DNA from: an uncultured Burkholderiales bacterium
Lineage (GTDB): Bacteria > Pseudomonadota > Gammaproteobacteria > Burkholderiales > Burkholderiaceae_C
Direction: 5' to 3'
DNA: 45,618 nucleotides
NCBI GenBank assembly: GCA_903871545.1
Contig: CAIQHG010000044.1
Coordinates: forward strand, 1 to 45,618
In this document: positions 8,495-16,746 of the stretch, one piece after another
Numbering within the stretch: position 1 is the first letter of the stretch
How the letters are laid out: every line of letters begins with the position of its first letter
Position numbers and translations under genes: made by a program
The notes under the pieces: model-generated
The model's input: the letters and a program-made list of their open reading frames with translations, nothing else
Databases searched by the model: none
What the model was told of the DNA's origin: nothing

Positions 8495-9595
8495 ATGTCA
8501 ACCTTGATACAAGCAAAAGATCTGGAACAAAAAGTAGCGGCGCTTTTTAAAGCAGTAGGAAGCTCCGAACAAGAGGCAATCCAAGTTGCATCCAACTTGG
8601 TTTTAGCCAACCTAAGCGGTCACGACTCACACGGAGTGGGGATGGCTCCTCGCTATGTGGACGCAGTTTTAGAGAAAAGTTTGATGCCCAATGCGCATGT
8701 AAAAACGCTCGTCGACACGGGCTCCATGCTTGGATTGGATGGGCAACGCGGGTTTGGTCAAAATGTAGGCGTTCAGGCCATGGAGATGGCCTTTGACAGG
8801 GTCAAAGAGCACGGCTCTTGCATCATGTCTCTCTCAAACGCGCACCACCTAGGCCGAATTGGCAATTTCGCAGAAATGGCGGTCTCCCGCCACTGGGTCA
8901 GTATTCATTTTGTGAGCGTCAACTCCCGACCCATTGTGGCCCCGCACGGCGGATCCGACGGGCGCTTTGGAACCAATCCTTGTTGCATTGGTATTCCCCT
9001 AGGCGTGGGCGCTGCAACGAGAGAGCCTTTTGTGCTGGATTTTGCAACCAGTATGGTTGCTCAGGGCAAGATGCGTGTCGCTCATAATGAGGGTCGCCTT
9101 GTCGCACCAGGTACCCTCATCGATGAGCACGGCCACCCAACCAACGATCCCAGTGTGGTCGTGGTTCCCCAGTCAAACGGGCAGATGGGCGCACTATTAC
9201 CATTTGGTCAACATAAAGGGTTTGGAATCGCTGTGGCCTGCGAGTTACTTGGAGGTGCCTTGTCGGGGGGGGGCACTTGGCACAGACAAGCGGACGGTAA
9301 AAGAGCGGTCTTTAACAGCATGCTCACCATTGTGATCGACCCAGCGCGGCTTGGCCCAGATAGCAGTTTCGCTGAGGAATCCCTCGCATTTGTAGACTGG
9401 CTCAAGAGTAGCCCACCTCCCCAAGAGCATCAATCCTCTGGGGCTTCAAAGGATAAAATTCCCCTGGGCGTGACTTTGGCCGGCGAGCCCGAGCGGCAAA
9501 CGCGCGCACAGAGACGTAAAAACGGTATTCCAATCGATGCGTCCACTTGGCAGGAACTGGTTAACGCGGGAAAGTTGGTCGGCGTAGTCGTCTAA
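8495..9595 (+). CDS. Ldh-family (malate/L-lactate/ureidoglycolate-type) NAD(P)-dependent oxidoreductase
   Basis: Member of the type-2 malate/L-lactate dehydrogenase family (366 aa), unrelated to Rossmann-fold LDH. Visible family motifs are SGHDSHGVGMAPRYV with the active-site His near residue 46, SNAHHLGRIG, FGTNPCCIGIP and DFATSMVAQGK, with PFGQHKGFGIAVACE in the C-terminal third. The ATG at 8495 is preceded by AAAGGAA at 8481-8487 and gives the family length; extension upstream would run into the dehydratase gene. Substrates in this family include L-lactate, malate, 2,3-diketogulonate and ureidoglycolate. Because L-fucose-type pathways release lactate, oxidation of lactate to pyruvate is an attractive but unproven role. 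Reduction of a keto-sugar acid is the alternative. Confidence 0.85.
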   Translation: MSTLIQAKDLEQKVAALFKAVGSSEQEAIQVASNLVLANLSGHDSHGVGMAPRYVDAVLEKSLMPNAHVKTLVDTGSMLGLDGQRGFGQNVGVQAMEMAFDRVKEHGSCIMSLSNAHHLGRIGNFAEMAVSRHWVSIHFVSVNSRPIVAPHGGSDGRFGTNPCCIGIPLGVGAATREPFVLDFATSMVAQGKMRVAHNEGRLVAPGTLIDEHGHPTNDPSVVVVPQSNGQMGALLPFGQHKGFGIAVACELLGGALSGGGTWHRQADGKRAVFNSMLTIVIDPARLGPDSSFAEESLAFVDWLKSSPPPQEHQSSGASKDKIPLGVTLAGEPERQTRAQRRKNGIPIDASTWQELVNAGKLVGVVV

Positions 9596-9675
9596 GCAAA
9601 CAGCGTCTGAGCTGAAAACGTTTAAGGGGGGAGACTGAAAGTGGGAATATATAAGAAATTTATAGATCCCCAGGC

Positions 9676-10317
9676 TTAGCAAATGAGTTTCAAAGATCCC
9701 TCTAAGTGCTCAGTCGGGGCTCTCTTAAAGCCAGAGCGTGTAAACCTTAGCATCTTACCGATCACAAAGGCTACGAGTGCGCTGGCCTGCATCTGCGCGT
9801 CCACGGAGGGCGTTGTCGATTTAGAGGACTGCGCAGCCTCTTTGTAGACAATTCGCAGATTAGATTCAATTCGGTCAAATAATTGATTCATCCGAGTTTG
9901 CAGCCGGTCGTTCTCAAACACCAACGCATCCCCAACCATCACCCGAGTCATGCCCCGGTTTTTCTCGGCAAACTGAAGCAGCACAAAGGCAATTTGCTCT
10001 GGCTTAGCTTCTGGGGGTATTTCTTTTTCAAGAATTTGATTAATTAAGTTAAATAGTGTGTTCTCAATGAACTCAAGCAAACCCTCAAACATTTGTGCCT
10101 TACTCGCAAAATGTCTGTAAAGCGCTGCCTCACTCACCTCAAGTTTGGCAGCTAACGCAGCAGTCGTGATTCTGTCAAATCCGGGCTGCTCCAACATGTG
10201 CGCCAAGGTGTGCAGGATTTGCAGTTTTCTTTCGCCAGGTTTGGGTCGCTTGCGGGCTACTGCGGTATCAGTCGTCTCAGGCGAAGGCCCATCGTTTGAC
10301 TCAGTCTTCTCAACCAT
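9676..10317 (-). CDS. slmA: nucleoid occlusion factor SlmA (TetR family)
   Basis: TetR-fold protein (213 aa). The HTH covers roughly residues 29-75 (RKLQILHTLAHML ... ITTAALAAKLEVSEAALYRHF). A helical ligand/dimer domain follows with ENRGMTRVMVGDALVFENDR, a stretch typical of SlmA. SlmA binds chromosomal SBS sites and FtsZ so that division rings do not form over the nucleoid. It lies 35 bp downstream of argB on the same strand, the usual Burkholderiales arrangement, which supports SlmA over a generic TetR regulator. The first 25 residues form a charged, low-complexity extension. The convergent Ldh-family gene ends 80 bp away with no clear terminator between them. Confidence 0.85.
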   Translation of the reverse strand: MVEKTESNDGPSPETTDTAVARKRPKPGERKLQILHTLAHMLEQPGFDRITTAALAAKLEVSEAALYRHFASKAQMFEGLLEFIENTLFNLINQILEKEIPPEAKPEQIAFVLLQFAEKNRGMTRVMVGDALVFENDRLQTRMNQLFDRIESNLRIVYKEAAQSSKSTTPSVDAQMQASALVAFVIGKMLRFTRSGFKRAPTEHLEGSLKLIC

Positions 10318-10352
10318 TCATCAACCCCTTCACTGTTAAATCAACGGGAGCG

Positions 10353-11243
10353 TTAATGAGAGCGAATCATCGTCCCAAAAGCTTGCTCGGTTAGAACTTC
10401 CAATAACAACACATGTGGCACTCTACCATCAATAATATGGACTGAGTTTACGCCACTCTTTGCCGCGTCCAGCGCGCCGCTGATCTTTGGCAGCATCCCC
10501 CCACTGATTGTGCCGTCCTCAAAGAGCGCCTCAATCTCACGAGCCGACAAATCCGTCATCAATTTGCCCGCCTTATCCAAAACACCCTCTGTGTTGGTTA
10601 ACAACACTAATTTTTCGGCCTGCAAGACAGTTGCAAGTTTAGCGGCCACAACATCGGCGTTGATGTTGTAGGACTCATTGTTTTCACCGAAACCAATTGG
10701 ACTGATCACGGGGATAAACGCATCATCTTGCAACGCCTTTACTACGCTGGGATCAATTGCAACGATTTCACCAACCAACCCCACATCTAATTCTATGGAG
10801 GGGTCTTTATTGTCATGCATCTTCAACTTACGCGCGTGGATCATGCTCCCGTCCCGACCCGTTAGCCCAACAGCTTTGCCCCCGGCTTGGTTGATAAGGC
10901 CCACGATATCTTGTTGAACCTCACCGGCCAAAACCCACTCCACGACCTCCATCGTCTCCTCATCGGTGACGCGCATGCCTTGGATAAACTCTCCCTTCTT
11001 ACCTAACCTGTTGAGCACCGTCTCGATTTGAGGACCGCCCCCGTGTACCACAACCGGATTCATTCCTACCAATTTTAAGAGAACCACATCAGCAGCAAAG
11101 TCGGCTTGCAACTTGGGATCTGTCATCGCATTACCACCGTATTTAATGACGAGTGTTTTACCGTGAAACTTTCTAATATAAGGTAACGCCTGAGCCAAAA
11201 TTTCGGCTTTCTCGTGCGCTTCGTTGTGCAGCTTATCACTCAT
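10353..11243 (-). CDS. argB: acetylglutamate kinase
   Basis: ArgB (296 aa) phosphorylates N-acetylglutamate in the second step of arginine biosynthesis. Family elements are in order: [15 protein letters not shown] with the phosphate-binding Lys, [66 protein letters not shown] and [14 protein letters not shown]. The length is normal for the family. It is upstream of slmA in a two-gene unit. I saw no convincing pair of ARG-box half sites in the region upstream. Confidence 0.97.
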   Translation of the reverse strand: MSDKLHNEAHEKAEILAQALPYIRKFHGKTLVIKYGGNAMTDPKLQADFAADVVLLKLVGMNPVVVHGGGPQIETVLNRLGKKGEFIQGMRVTDEETMEVVEWVLAGEVQQDIVGLINQAGGKAVGLTGRDGSMIHARKLKMHDNKDPSIELDVGLVGEIVAIDPSVVKALQDDAFIPVISPIGFGENNESYNINADVVAAKLATVLQAEKLVLLTNTEGVLDKAGKLMTDLSAREIEALFEDGTISGGMLPKISGALDAAKSGVNSVHIIDGRVPHVLLLEVLTEQAFGTMIRSH

Positions 11244-11599
11244 AGTTCAAACTTTATAACTGATTCACTTGGATTTAGGCAAAAACTGGGGACTCGCGCA
11301 AACGCAGCACCCTACACACTTAGCCCATGTGGTGGAGAACATGTAGTGGTAGTGTACGAAAGAATAAGCTAATATTTATCTCTATGCAGCCTGGCGAATA
11401 AAAAAATCACTTGATTTAAGTTCAGACTGCTCGAATTAAAGCCCTCTATGACGCTTGAATGGGCGATAAAGTTTAAAAACGTAGAGCTATCATTAGGACA
11501 AAACTTCTTTAAAAGTGACTCTCAGTGCTGTGCTGTTATACACCCCCTGCCTGAGTGCTGGAGGTGTACCGAAGTACGCGATACCCGAATGCTTGGAAA
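11244..11599. other. intergenic region upstream of argB
   Basis: About 355 bp between the argB start and the end of the NYN-domain gene, both on the minus strand, so it must hold the argB promoter. A near-consensus TTGCCT...TATAAA pair lies just before the argB ATG but would leave almost no leader, so I do not call it. No RNA gene, coding frame or strong hairpin is apparent. Confidence 0.5.
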
Positions 11600-12529
11600 T
11601 TAGGCTGGAACAACCGGATCAGCAGGCAACCCGTTCGCAGCCTCGGCTGCGGCTGCGGCTGCGGCTGCGGCACTTTCCTCAGAAATACCTAGCACCGTGT
11701 TTCTAACCATTTCACGCAGCATTTTCTTCTCCGGAAAGCTCAGCGGACGCTCAAGCACTTTCCTAACTCTTAGCAATAAGTGGCGATCCACCTCTTGGGG
11801 GATACCTTGGTTGTTCAACAACTCGTCGCGCAAATCGTCCTGGATATCTTGGGGCTCATCTGACCACCAACCCGAGACCACTTCCAAAAGCTTCACGCGC
11901 ATAGCCTCCGGGTCCAAAGGAGCGGGGGGAACGGGTGGAGCAACTGGCGCAGCTTTGACGGTGTGGGTCAAATCACGGATACCCGCCGCTTGCAAAAAGA
12001 TACGACGATCTGCGTGCGCGAGTAGTCTGCACCAATCGGGGTCTGCGAGAGCCAATTGGTCCATATGCCTTGCTGACTCATCGGCCAACAAGTGCACACC
12101 TATGCCTCTGAGTTGAGCGTCGTCTACCAGGCCCAAAATTCTTTCATCGTCACTGGCAATTAAAAGGTGTTCACAAGCTTTGTTTTCAGCTAAGCGTTTT
12201 AAATCCGCGCTGAGGAGTTGAAGCAACGCGTCGCTTCCCTCAACTTGCTCGGGGGGTACGAGGCGAACAATTTGATCGTTTAAGTACTGCTCTTCATCAG
12301 AATCCGTATACCAATAAACGCGTTGAATATCTACAGATAATCCAGAAGTCTTTAAAGCTTGAGAGAGAGCAGGAATAAGGGCCTGGCGGTTTATTGAACC
12401 AGACTCATCGTCGGAGTCTTGTTTGAGTAACCAAGCCATGTAATGGCTGTCTATCATTGCTATGCACTTGCCAGTACGTTGCACAGAATGGTCCTTGCGG
12501 GGTTGAGCCGGACGATTTTCACTCTTCAT
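11600..12529 (-). CDS. NYN/PIN-like domain protein with poly-alanine C terminus
   Basis: Protein of 309 aa. Residues about 20-165 look like an NYN (PIN-like ribonuclease) domain: CIAMIDSHYMAWLL with the first Asp, IQRVYWYTDSDEEQYL, LLQLLSADLKRLA, ACEHLLIASDDERIL with a paired acidic DD, and GIGVHLLADES. A Pro/Ala linker (about 195-210) leads to a helical domain (residues 210-285). The end is an alanine tract coded by a GGCTGC-type hexamer repeat. The ATG at 12529 is preferred to an upstream extension that would add a hydrophobic, AT-coded stretch; support is a weak AAGG 10 bases before it. RNase activity is inferred from the fold only. It sits alone downstream of uppS. Confidence 0.65.
   Translation of the reverse strand: MKSENRPAQPRKDHSVQRTGKCIAMIDSHYMAWLLKQDSDDESGSINRQALIPALSQALKTSGLSVDIQRVYWYTDSDEEQYLNDQIVRLVPPEQVEGSDALLQLLSADLKRLAENKACEHLLIASDDERILGLVDDAQLRGIGVHLLADESARHMDQLALADPDWCRLLAHADRRIFLQAAGIRDLTHTVKAAPVAPPVPPAPLDPEAMRVKLLEVVSGWWSDEPQDIQDDLRDELLNNQGIPQEVDRHLLLRVRKVLERPLSFPEKKMLREMVRNTVLGISEESAAAAAAAAAEAANGLPADPVVPA
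11645..11668. repeat. GGCTGC hexanucleotide tandem repeat (four units) inside the NYN-domain gene
   Basis: Four perfect tandem GGCTGC units (with partial units on both sides) code, on the minus strand, for alternating GCA GCC alanine codons near the C terminus. In-frame slippage in whole units would change alanine number without breaking the frame. Confidence 0.85.
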
Positions 12530-12756
12530 GAGGTTTAACCTTAATAAAACATAATAAAAAATTGACAGGCATATTTCTGTCGAAAACATTAGCGAGCCCG
12601 TCGTTGATGGCGGGTAATCGCCAGTTTGACCCGTAAAAGGTCAATCTGATCTCTGTAATAAGATTGTGACTATTTTTCCACAAAATCCATTGGTTTAGTG
12701 GATTTTCAATTCATTAATTCGGTTTTTTTGATTTTTTAGATGTGACTTGGTAGTTT

Positions 12757-13470
12757 TCAAGACAAAACTTGTTCATCCGTCTTGCCAAAACGCCTGACTC
12801 GTTTGCCAAACCACTCAATTACGCTTTCTAACTCAGACGCTCCAAACTCGGGCCAAAATGTATCAGTGAAGTAAAGCTCTGTATAAGCCATCTGCCAAAG
12901 CAAAAAGTTACTCATCCTGGACTCCCCCCCCGTTCTGATTAAAAGGTCCGGATCTGGAAGTCCGGCTGTGCTTAAATAAGCATCCAATGCCGCTGGCTCT
13001 AAAGAGGAGACAGGCACCCCCGGGTTCGCAACAGCCCACAGGTGCGTTGCGTTCAAAATATCCCACTTACCCCCGTAATTTGCAGCAATGGTTAAATGCA
13101 ACTTGGAGTTGTGACTTGTTTCTTGCTCAGCGCGCAAAATTCTATCTTGTAAGGTGGGCGTAAACGCCGACCGATCCCCAATGATGCGAAACCGAATGCC
13201 TGCCTCTTTCATCTCATTGACCTCTTTATCCAAATATTGAATAAACAGGTCCATGAGCGTCGAGACCTCCTCCTCAGGCCGTCTCCAGTTCTCTGTGCTA
13301 AAGGCAAAGAGAGTCAAATAATCCACGCCCTGATCCGTACAAGCCTGCACAACAGATCTCACATTTGCGGCACCCTTCACATGCCCAACAGCACGGGGAA
13401 GCAACCGTTTTTTTGCCCAACGCCCGTTACCATCCATGATCATTGCAATATGCTTAGGAACCAATTTCAT
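12757..13470 (-). CDS. uppS: isoprenyl transferase (undecaprenyl diphosphate synthase)
   Basis: cis-Prenyltransferase (237 aa) that builds the C55 lipid carrier for peptidoglycan and surface polysaccharides. Signature motifs: HIAMIMDGNGRWAKKR with catalytic Asp13, LTLFAFSTENWRRP, IAANYGGKWDI, and RTGGESRMSNFLLWQMAYTE. The usual neighbours frr, cdsA and dxr are absent; the gene instead lies 15 bp downstream of an RfaH-type gene. It may be the only copy, moved, or a second copy serving exopolysaccharide; the window cannot decide. Catalytic residues all look intact. Confidence 0.93.
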   Translation of the reverse strand: MKLVPKHIAMIMDGNGRWAKKRLLPRAVGHVKGAANVRSVVQACTDQGVDYLTLFAFSTENWRRPEEEVSTLMDLFIQYLDKEVNEMKEAGIRFRIIGDRSAFTPTLQDRILRAEQETSHNSKLHLTIAANYGGKWDILNATHLWAVANPGVPVSSLEPAALDAYLSTAGLPDPDLLIRTGGESRMSNFLLWQMAYTELYFTDTFWPEFGASELESVIEWFGKRVRRFGKTDEQVLS

Positions 13471-13485
13471 ACGCGGGATCTTATT

Positions 13486-13971
13486 TTAATAATTAATGGG
13501 TCGAAGCTCTTGCATCGAAACTTGTACTTTGTGGGACTGGTTGATAAGCTCAATCAGTATCATCGCTCTGAGTTCACCGTCTTGTTGCTCAAATATTCCC
13601 CTCACCCCTTTAAGAGGCCCTTGAACAATCTCGACCGCATCCCCTTGTTTTAAGATGTGCTTGGCGCCCTTAAGTGGCGTGCCCCTGAGCATCTGCACAA
13701 ACTCCTCTGGAATACTGGCCGCTTGGTTTCCAAATGTAACCAGTTTACTCACGCCTAATGTCGATCGAATAGGCCCCCAATTAGTCGTAACATGATCAAG
13801 ACGGATAAATAAATACCTGCTAAACATCGGCTCAATCACTTTTGCAATTCGCCCACTCCTTATTTTCTCTACCTCCATCCAAGGCATCCAAGTTTCATAC
13901 CCCTGGCGATCTAAGTTTTCAAGTGCCCGCTCCTCTTGCCTTGGGCGGGTGTGGATCACGTACCATTTCAT
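13486..13971 (-). CDS. rfaH: RfaH-type transcription antitermination factor (NusG paralogue)
   Basis: NusG-family protein (161 aa): an NGN domain over residues 1-100 (MKWYVIHTRPRQEERALENL; FSRYLFIRLD; IRSTLGVSKLVTFG) and a KOW-type C-terminal domain (GDAVEIVQGPLKGVRGIFE) over about 108-160. RfaH recruits to RNA polymerase at ops sites and lets long surface-polysaccharide operons be transcribed. The true NusG is present separately at 44486-45067, so this is a paralogue. It is followed at 15 bp by uppS, giving a functionally sensible pair for envelope polysaccharide. I saw no ops element (GGCGGTAGC-like) in the window, so its targets lie elsewhere. Confidence 0.8.
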   Translation of the reverse strand: MKWYVIHTRPRQEERALENLDRQGYETWMPWMEVEKIRSGRIAKVIEPMFSRYLFIRLDHVTTNWGPIRSTLGVSKLVTFGNQAASIPEEFVQMLRGTPLKGAKHILKQGDAVEIVQGPLKGVRGIFEQQDGELRAMILIELINQSHKVQVSMQELRPINY

Positions 13972-14288
13972 GGAAAGAACTTCAAACTTTTAAAATGTGC
14001 AATTGTAGTTCCATATCTCTAGTTGCTCTAAATGTGGCCGCCTCAATTTTTTCAAAAGGAATGCGCTTAGCTTTTCACAACATTTGACGTACAAAGAGCA
14101 TTGAAGTACTTTATATAGTGGGCTCATTTGTCTTGTTACACTTAAACGCAATATACTTTCGTTTGAGTCTGCCCCAGGCTCTAGCCCACCTTGGCGTTAA
14201 CCCTCAAAGGTTACCAAGGGTTGCAAAACTGAGAGTCTAGAAATTTAAAAAATGATTTAATATACCCTCTTTAATAAAGGTAATCAAA
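13972..14288. other. divergent region between rfaH and the phasin gene
   Basis: About 315 bp holding the rfaH and phasin promoters. A hairpin at 14189-14219 has arms CCTTGG/CCAAGG and TAACC/GGTTA, a three-base bulge and loop CTCAAA. A TAATAT (14258-14263) is a possible phasin -10 box but lacks a good -35. The phasin gene has an AAAGG ribosome site at 14276-14280. No coding frame of note. Confidence 0.5.
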
Positions 14289-14720
14289 ATGGCAAATAAA
14301 CCCAATCCCTTTGATCCCGCATCGCTCACAGATTCTATGAAAGAGTCTGCCCAACAAATTTGGCTCGCAGGTCTCGGCGCTTTCTCCAAAGCCCAACAAG
14401 AGGGGGGTAAGGCCTTTGAGACTTTGGTTAAAAACGGCATTGACTTGCAAAGAAAAACACAAGAGACAGCAGAAGCAAAATTAAACGAAGCCACTCAAAA
14501 AATGAGCGGAATGGCATCCGTGATCAATGAAAAGGCCACAGGACAGTGGGACAAGCTTGAGACCATATTTGAGGACCGCGTTGCCAAAGCATTGCACAAA
14601 ATGGGCGTCCCAAGCGCAGAGCAACTCAAAGTCTTAATGGCCAGAATTGAGGCTCTTGAAAAAGAGTTGCAAGTAAAACACAAACCCACAACTGCGGCCC
14701 GTAAAACCAAAACAACCTAG
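14289..14720 (+). CDS. phasin (PHA granule-associated protein, PhaF/PhaI type)
   Basis: Small protein (143 aa) with the phasin pattern: DSMKESAQQIWLAGLGAFSK near residues 15-35, GGKAFETLVKNGIDLQRKT, then a long amphipathic helix with many Ala, Glu and Lys. EDRVAKALHKMGVPS and a coiled-coil-like stretch MARIEALEKELQ follow, and the C terminus is basic (KPTTAARKTKTT), which in PhaF-type proteins can contact DNA. Phasins coat polyhydroxyalkanoate granules, so the organism probably stores PHA. ATG 14289 has AAAGGTAATC just upstream. A TetR regulator follows on the same strand 167 bp away. Confidence 0.85.
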   Translation: MANKPNPFDPASLTDSMKESAQQIWLAGLGAFSKAQQEGGKAFETLVKNGIDLQRKTQETAEAKLNEATQKMSGMASVINEKATGQWDKLETIFEDRVAKALHKMGVPSAEQLKVLMARIEALEKELQVKHKPTTAARKTKTT

Positions 14721-14797
14721 TCTTAAATTCAAACTGTAATTTAAACCGGTTACAAGTGCTTAAAGATCAAGACGATTTCAAGATTCCTCAAAACCTT

Positions 14798-14856
14798 ACT
14801 CTAACTGGTAAGAACCCGGGTTACTTTTTCCCTTGACTGAGTTAGAGTTGTTTTTT
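14798..14856 (+). terminator. inverted repeat with T tract after the phasin gene (terminator or operator)
   Basis: Arms ACTCTAACT (14798-14806) and AGTTAGAGT (14840-14848) are perfect 9-bp inverted copies, and the second is followed by TG and six T (14851-14856), as in an intrinsic terminator. The 33-base interior contains its own palindrome AACCCGGGTT (14813-14822) within GTAA...TTAC. The site is 78 bp after the phasin stop and 32 bp before the TetR gene, so an operator role is also possible. Confidence 0.5.
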
Positions 14857-14887
14857 ATGTCAATACCAATTTGTAACAACTCTTGAT

Positions 14888-15556
14888 ATGGCAACAAAAG
14901 CGCCTAGACGCACTGCCCAACGCATATTAGACGCATCTTTAGCGCTTTTTAACCGCTTTGGAGAACCCAACGTCTCAACTACGCTCATCTCCTCAGAGTT
15001 GAACATCAGCCCTGGCAATTTGTACTACCACTTCCCAGCAAAAGAGGAGTTGGTCAACGCTTTATTTGACCGCTATGAAAATGATCTGGCCCCGCTTTTG
15101 GCTGCGGCAACGGACATCAAAAACATTGAGGACGCATGGTTTTTTATTCACTCTTTATTTGAAATCGTTTGGGCATACCGATTTTTATATAGAGACCTGA
15201 ATGATTTACTCAGTAGGAATAGGCTTCTTGAGTCCAACACAAAAGATGTGCTACTTCACAAAACCAGCGCCTTTAAATCTCTATTGCAAGGGCTTGAGCT
15301 ATCAAACGCACTAAGCCTCACCGCGGAGGACAGACACTCGTGCGCCGTGCACATGGTGGTCCTTTTAACTTGGTGGCTCAGCTACGAGTATGTGCGTGAT
15401 CCAAGAAACGCATTAGAAAATGTCAACGCCGAAAAGTCCGTTTTAAAAGGTGCCGTACAAGTCCTCAGACTTCTACTGCCTTATTTAGAGCTCAAAGAGC
15501 GCGAGCACTTACACGTCCTCCTAAAAGCCTACGACAGCAACCGCTCTGCGGTTTAA
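14888..15556 (+). CDS. TetR/AcrR-family transcriptional regulator
   Basis: Regulator of 222 aa. The N-terminal HTH spans about residues 9-55 (TAQRILDASLALFNRFGEPN; TTLISSELNISPGNLYYHF; KEELVNALF). The larger C-terminal helical domain has HSLFEIVWAYRFLYRDLNDLL and a Trp-rich helix (LLTWWLSYEY). These resemble regulators found beside PHA genes in Burkholderiales, but the ligand is unknown. It follows the phasin gene in the same direction and may control it. Its stop codon overlaps by 4 bp the end of the convergent M20 amidohydrolase gene. Confidence 0.8.
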   Translation: MATKAPRRTAQRILDASLALFNRFGEPNVSTTLISSELNISPGNLYYHFPAKEELVNALFDRYENDLAPLLAAATDIKNIEDAWFFIHSLFEIVWAYRFLYRDLNDLLSRNRLLESNTKDVLLHKTSAFKSLLQGLELSNALSLTAEDRHSCAVHMVVLLTWWLSYEYVRDPRNALENVNAEKSVLKGAVQVLRLLLPYLELKEREHLHVLLKAYDSNRSAV

Positions 15557-16746
15557 CTGTTTTTTGCCAGCGCCCTCTCAACCAAACGCACCCAAACTGT
15601 TCCCCCAAGCGGAATCAAATCGTCATTGAAGTCGTAACTTGGGTTATGTAGCGTGCACGGCCCCTCACCGTGGCCAATGTGGCGGTGAGAGCCTTCCCCG
15701 TTTCCAATAAAGAAATAAGCCCCAGGTAGTGCTTGGAGCATGTAGGAGAAATCCTCCGCCCCCATGGTCGGCTCTTGGGCAAGCACGTTATCTGCGCCGA
15801 CAATTTGGGACAACAAAGCGCGAACATCGTCAGCAGCGGTGCCGTGGTTGATGGTTGGCGGGTAGTTTCTCTTAAAGTGAAATTCGCACTGAGCTTCATG
15901 TGCGGCACTAACGTGCTCGGCAACCACCCTCATGCGCCGTTCAATTAGGTCTAGTACCTCAAGCGTAAACGTCCTCACGGTACCTTGCAAGGTGCAACTA
16001 TCGGGAACCACATTCGTTGCATGCCCCGCATTAATCATCGTCACTGAGATGACGCCTGCATCCACGGGTTTTTTGTTGCGGGTGATGATGGTTTGAAAGG
16101 CCTGAACCATTTCGCACGCAATCGGCACAGGGTCAACTCCGTTGTGGGGAAGAGCAGCGTGGGAGCCCTTTCCCTTGATGACGATTTTGAATTCATTGCT
16201 AGAGGCCATCACGGGGCCTGCGCTCACCGCAAATTGGCCTACTCCGAGACCAGGCCAGTTGTGCATACCAAAGACCTGCTGCATGGGGAACTTGTCGAAC
16301 AGGCCGTCCTTGATCATCTCCCTTGCGCCGCCCCCGCCCTCCTCAGCGGGTTGAAAAATGAGGTAGACGGTTCCGTCGAAGTTTCGGTTTTTAGCTAAAT
16401 GCTGTGCCGCAGCTAAAAGCATTGCCGTATGTCCATCGTGCCCGCAGGCATGCATTTTGCCGGGGTAGGAGCTTGCGTGGGCAAACGTATTTTTTTCTTG
16501 AATGGGCAAAGCGTCCATATCTGCTCGCAGACCAATCGCCCTGGAGCTGGAACCTGCCTTGATTATGCCGACCACCCCAGTCTTGCCCATTCCGCGCTCG
16601 ATTGGGATGCCCCATTCAGCTAATTTACCAGCAACGATGTCTGCAGTCCTTTGCTCTTCAAAACAGAGCTCGGGGTGCGCGTGGATGTCTTTTCGCACGT
16701 CAACAATCGTGCTTGACTGGGTTAGTATGGAATCTAAAACGTTCAT
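15553..16746 (-). CDS. M20-family amidohydrolase (hippurate hydrolase-like)
   Basis: Peptidase M20D-type metalloamidase (397 aa). Metal ligands and motifs: HACGHDGHTA with Cys/His, PAEEGGGGAREMI with the catalytic Glu pair, GMHNWPG, the dimer-domain GKGSHAALPHNGVDPV, and MGAEDFSYML near the C terminus. Substrates of this family are N-acyl amino acids such as hippurate, or peptides conjugated to auxin. The ATG at 16746 is preferred over the ATG two codons upstream (16752), because AGGA lies 7 bases before the former but only one base before the latter. It is downstream of coaX with a gap of more than 200 bp, so co-transcription is doubtful. Confidence 0.9.
   Translation of the reverse strand: MNVLDSILTQSSTIVDVRKDIHAHPELCFEEQRTADIVAGKLAEWGIPIERGMGKTGVVGIIKAGSSSRAIGLRADMDALPIQEKNTFAHASSYPGKMHACGHDGHTAMLLAAAQHLAKNRNFDGTVYLIFQPAEEGGGGAREMIKDGLFDKFPMQQVFGMHNWPGLGVGQFAVSAGPVMASSNEFKIVIKGKGSHAALPHNGVDPVPIACEMVQAFQTIITRNKKPVDAGVISVTMINAGHATNVVPDSCTLQGTVRTFTLEVLDLIERRMRVVAEHVSAAHEAQCEFHFKRNYPPTINHGTAADDVRALLSQIVGADNVLAQEPTMGAEDFSYMLQALPGAYFFIGNGEGSHRHIGHGEGPCTLHNPSYDFNDDLIPLGGTVWVRLVERALAKNS

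Noticed and set aside
11244..11599. ARG box upstream of argB
   Set aside because: Only single half-site resemblance (GAATAAAAAAATCA); no paired 18-bp site.
12530..12589. Upstream extension of the NYN protein (20 extra hydrophobic residues)
   Set aside because: AT-rich, unlike the rest of the gene; ATG 12529 is the better start and the protein would not be expected to have a signal sequence.
12682..12706. AAAATCCA/TGGATTTT stem after uppS as a terminator
   Set aside because: No T tract on the minus strand after the stem; too weak to call.
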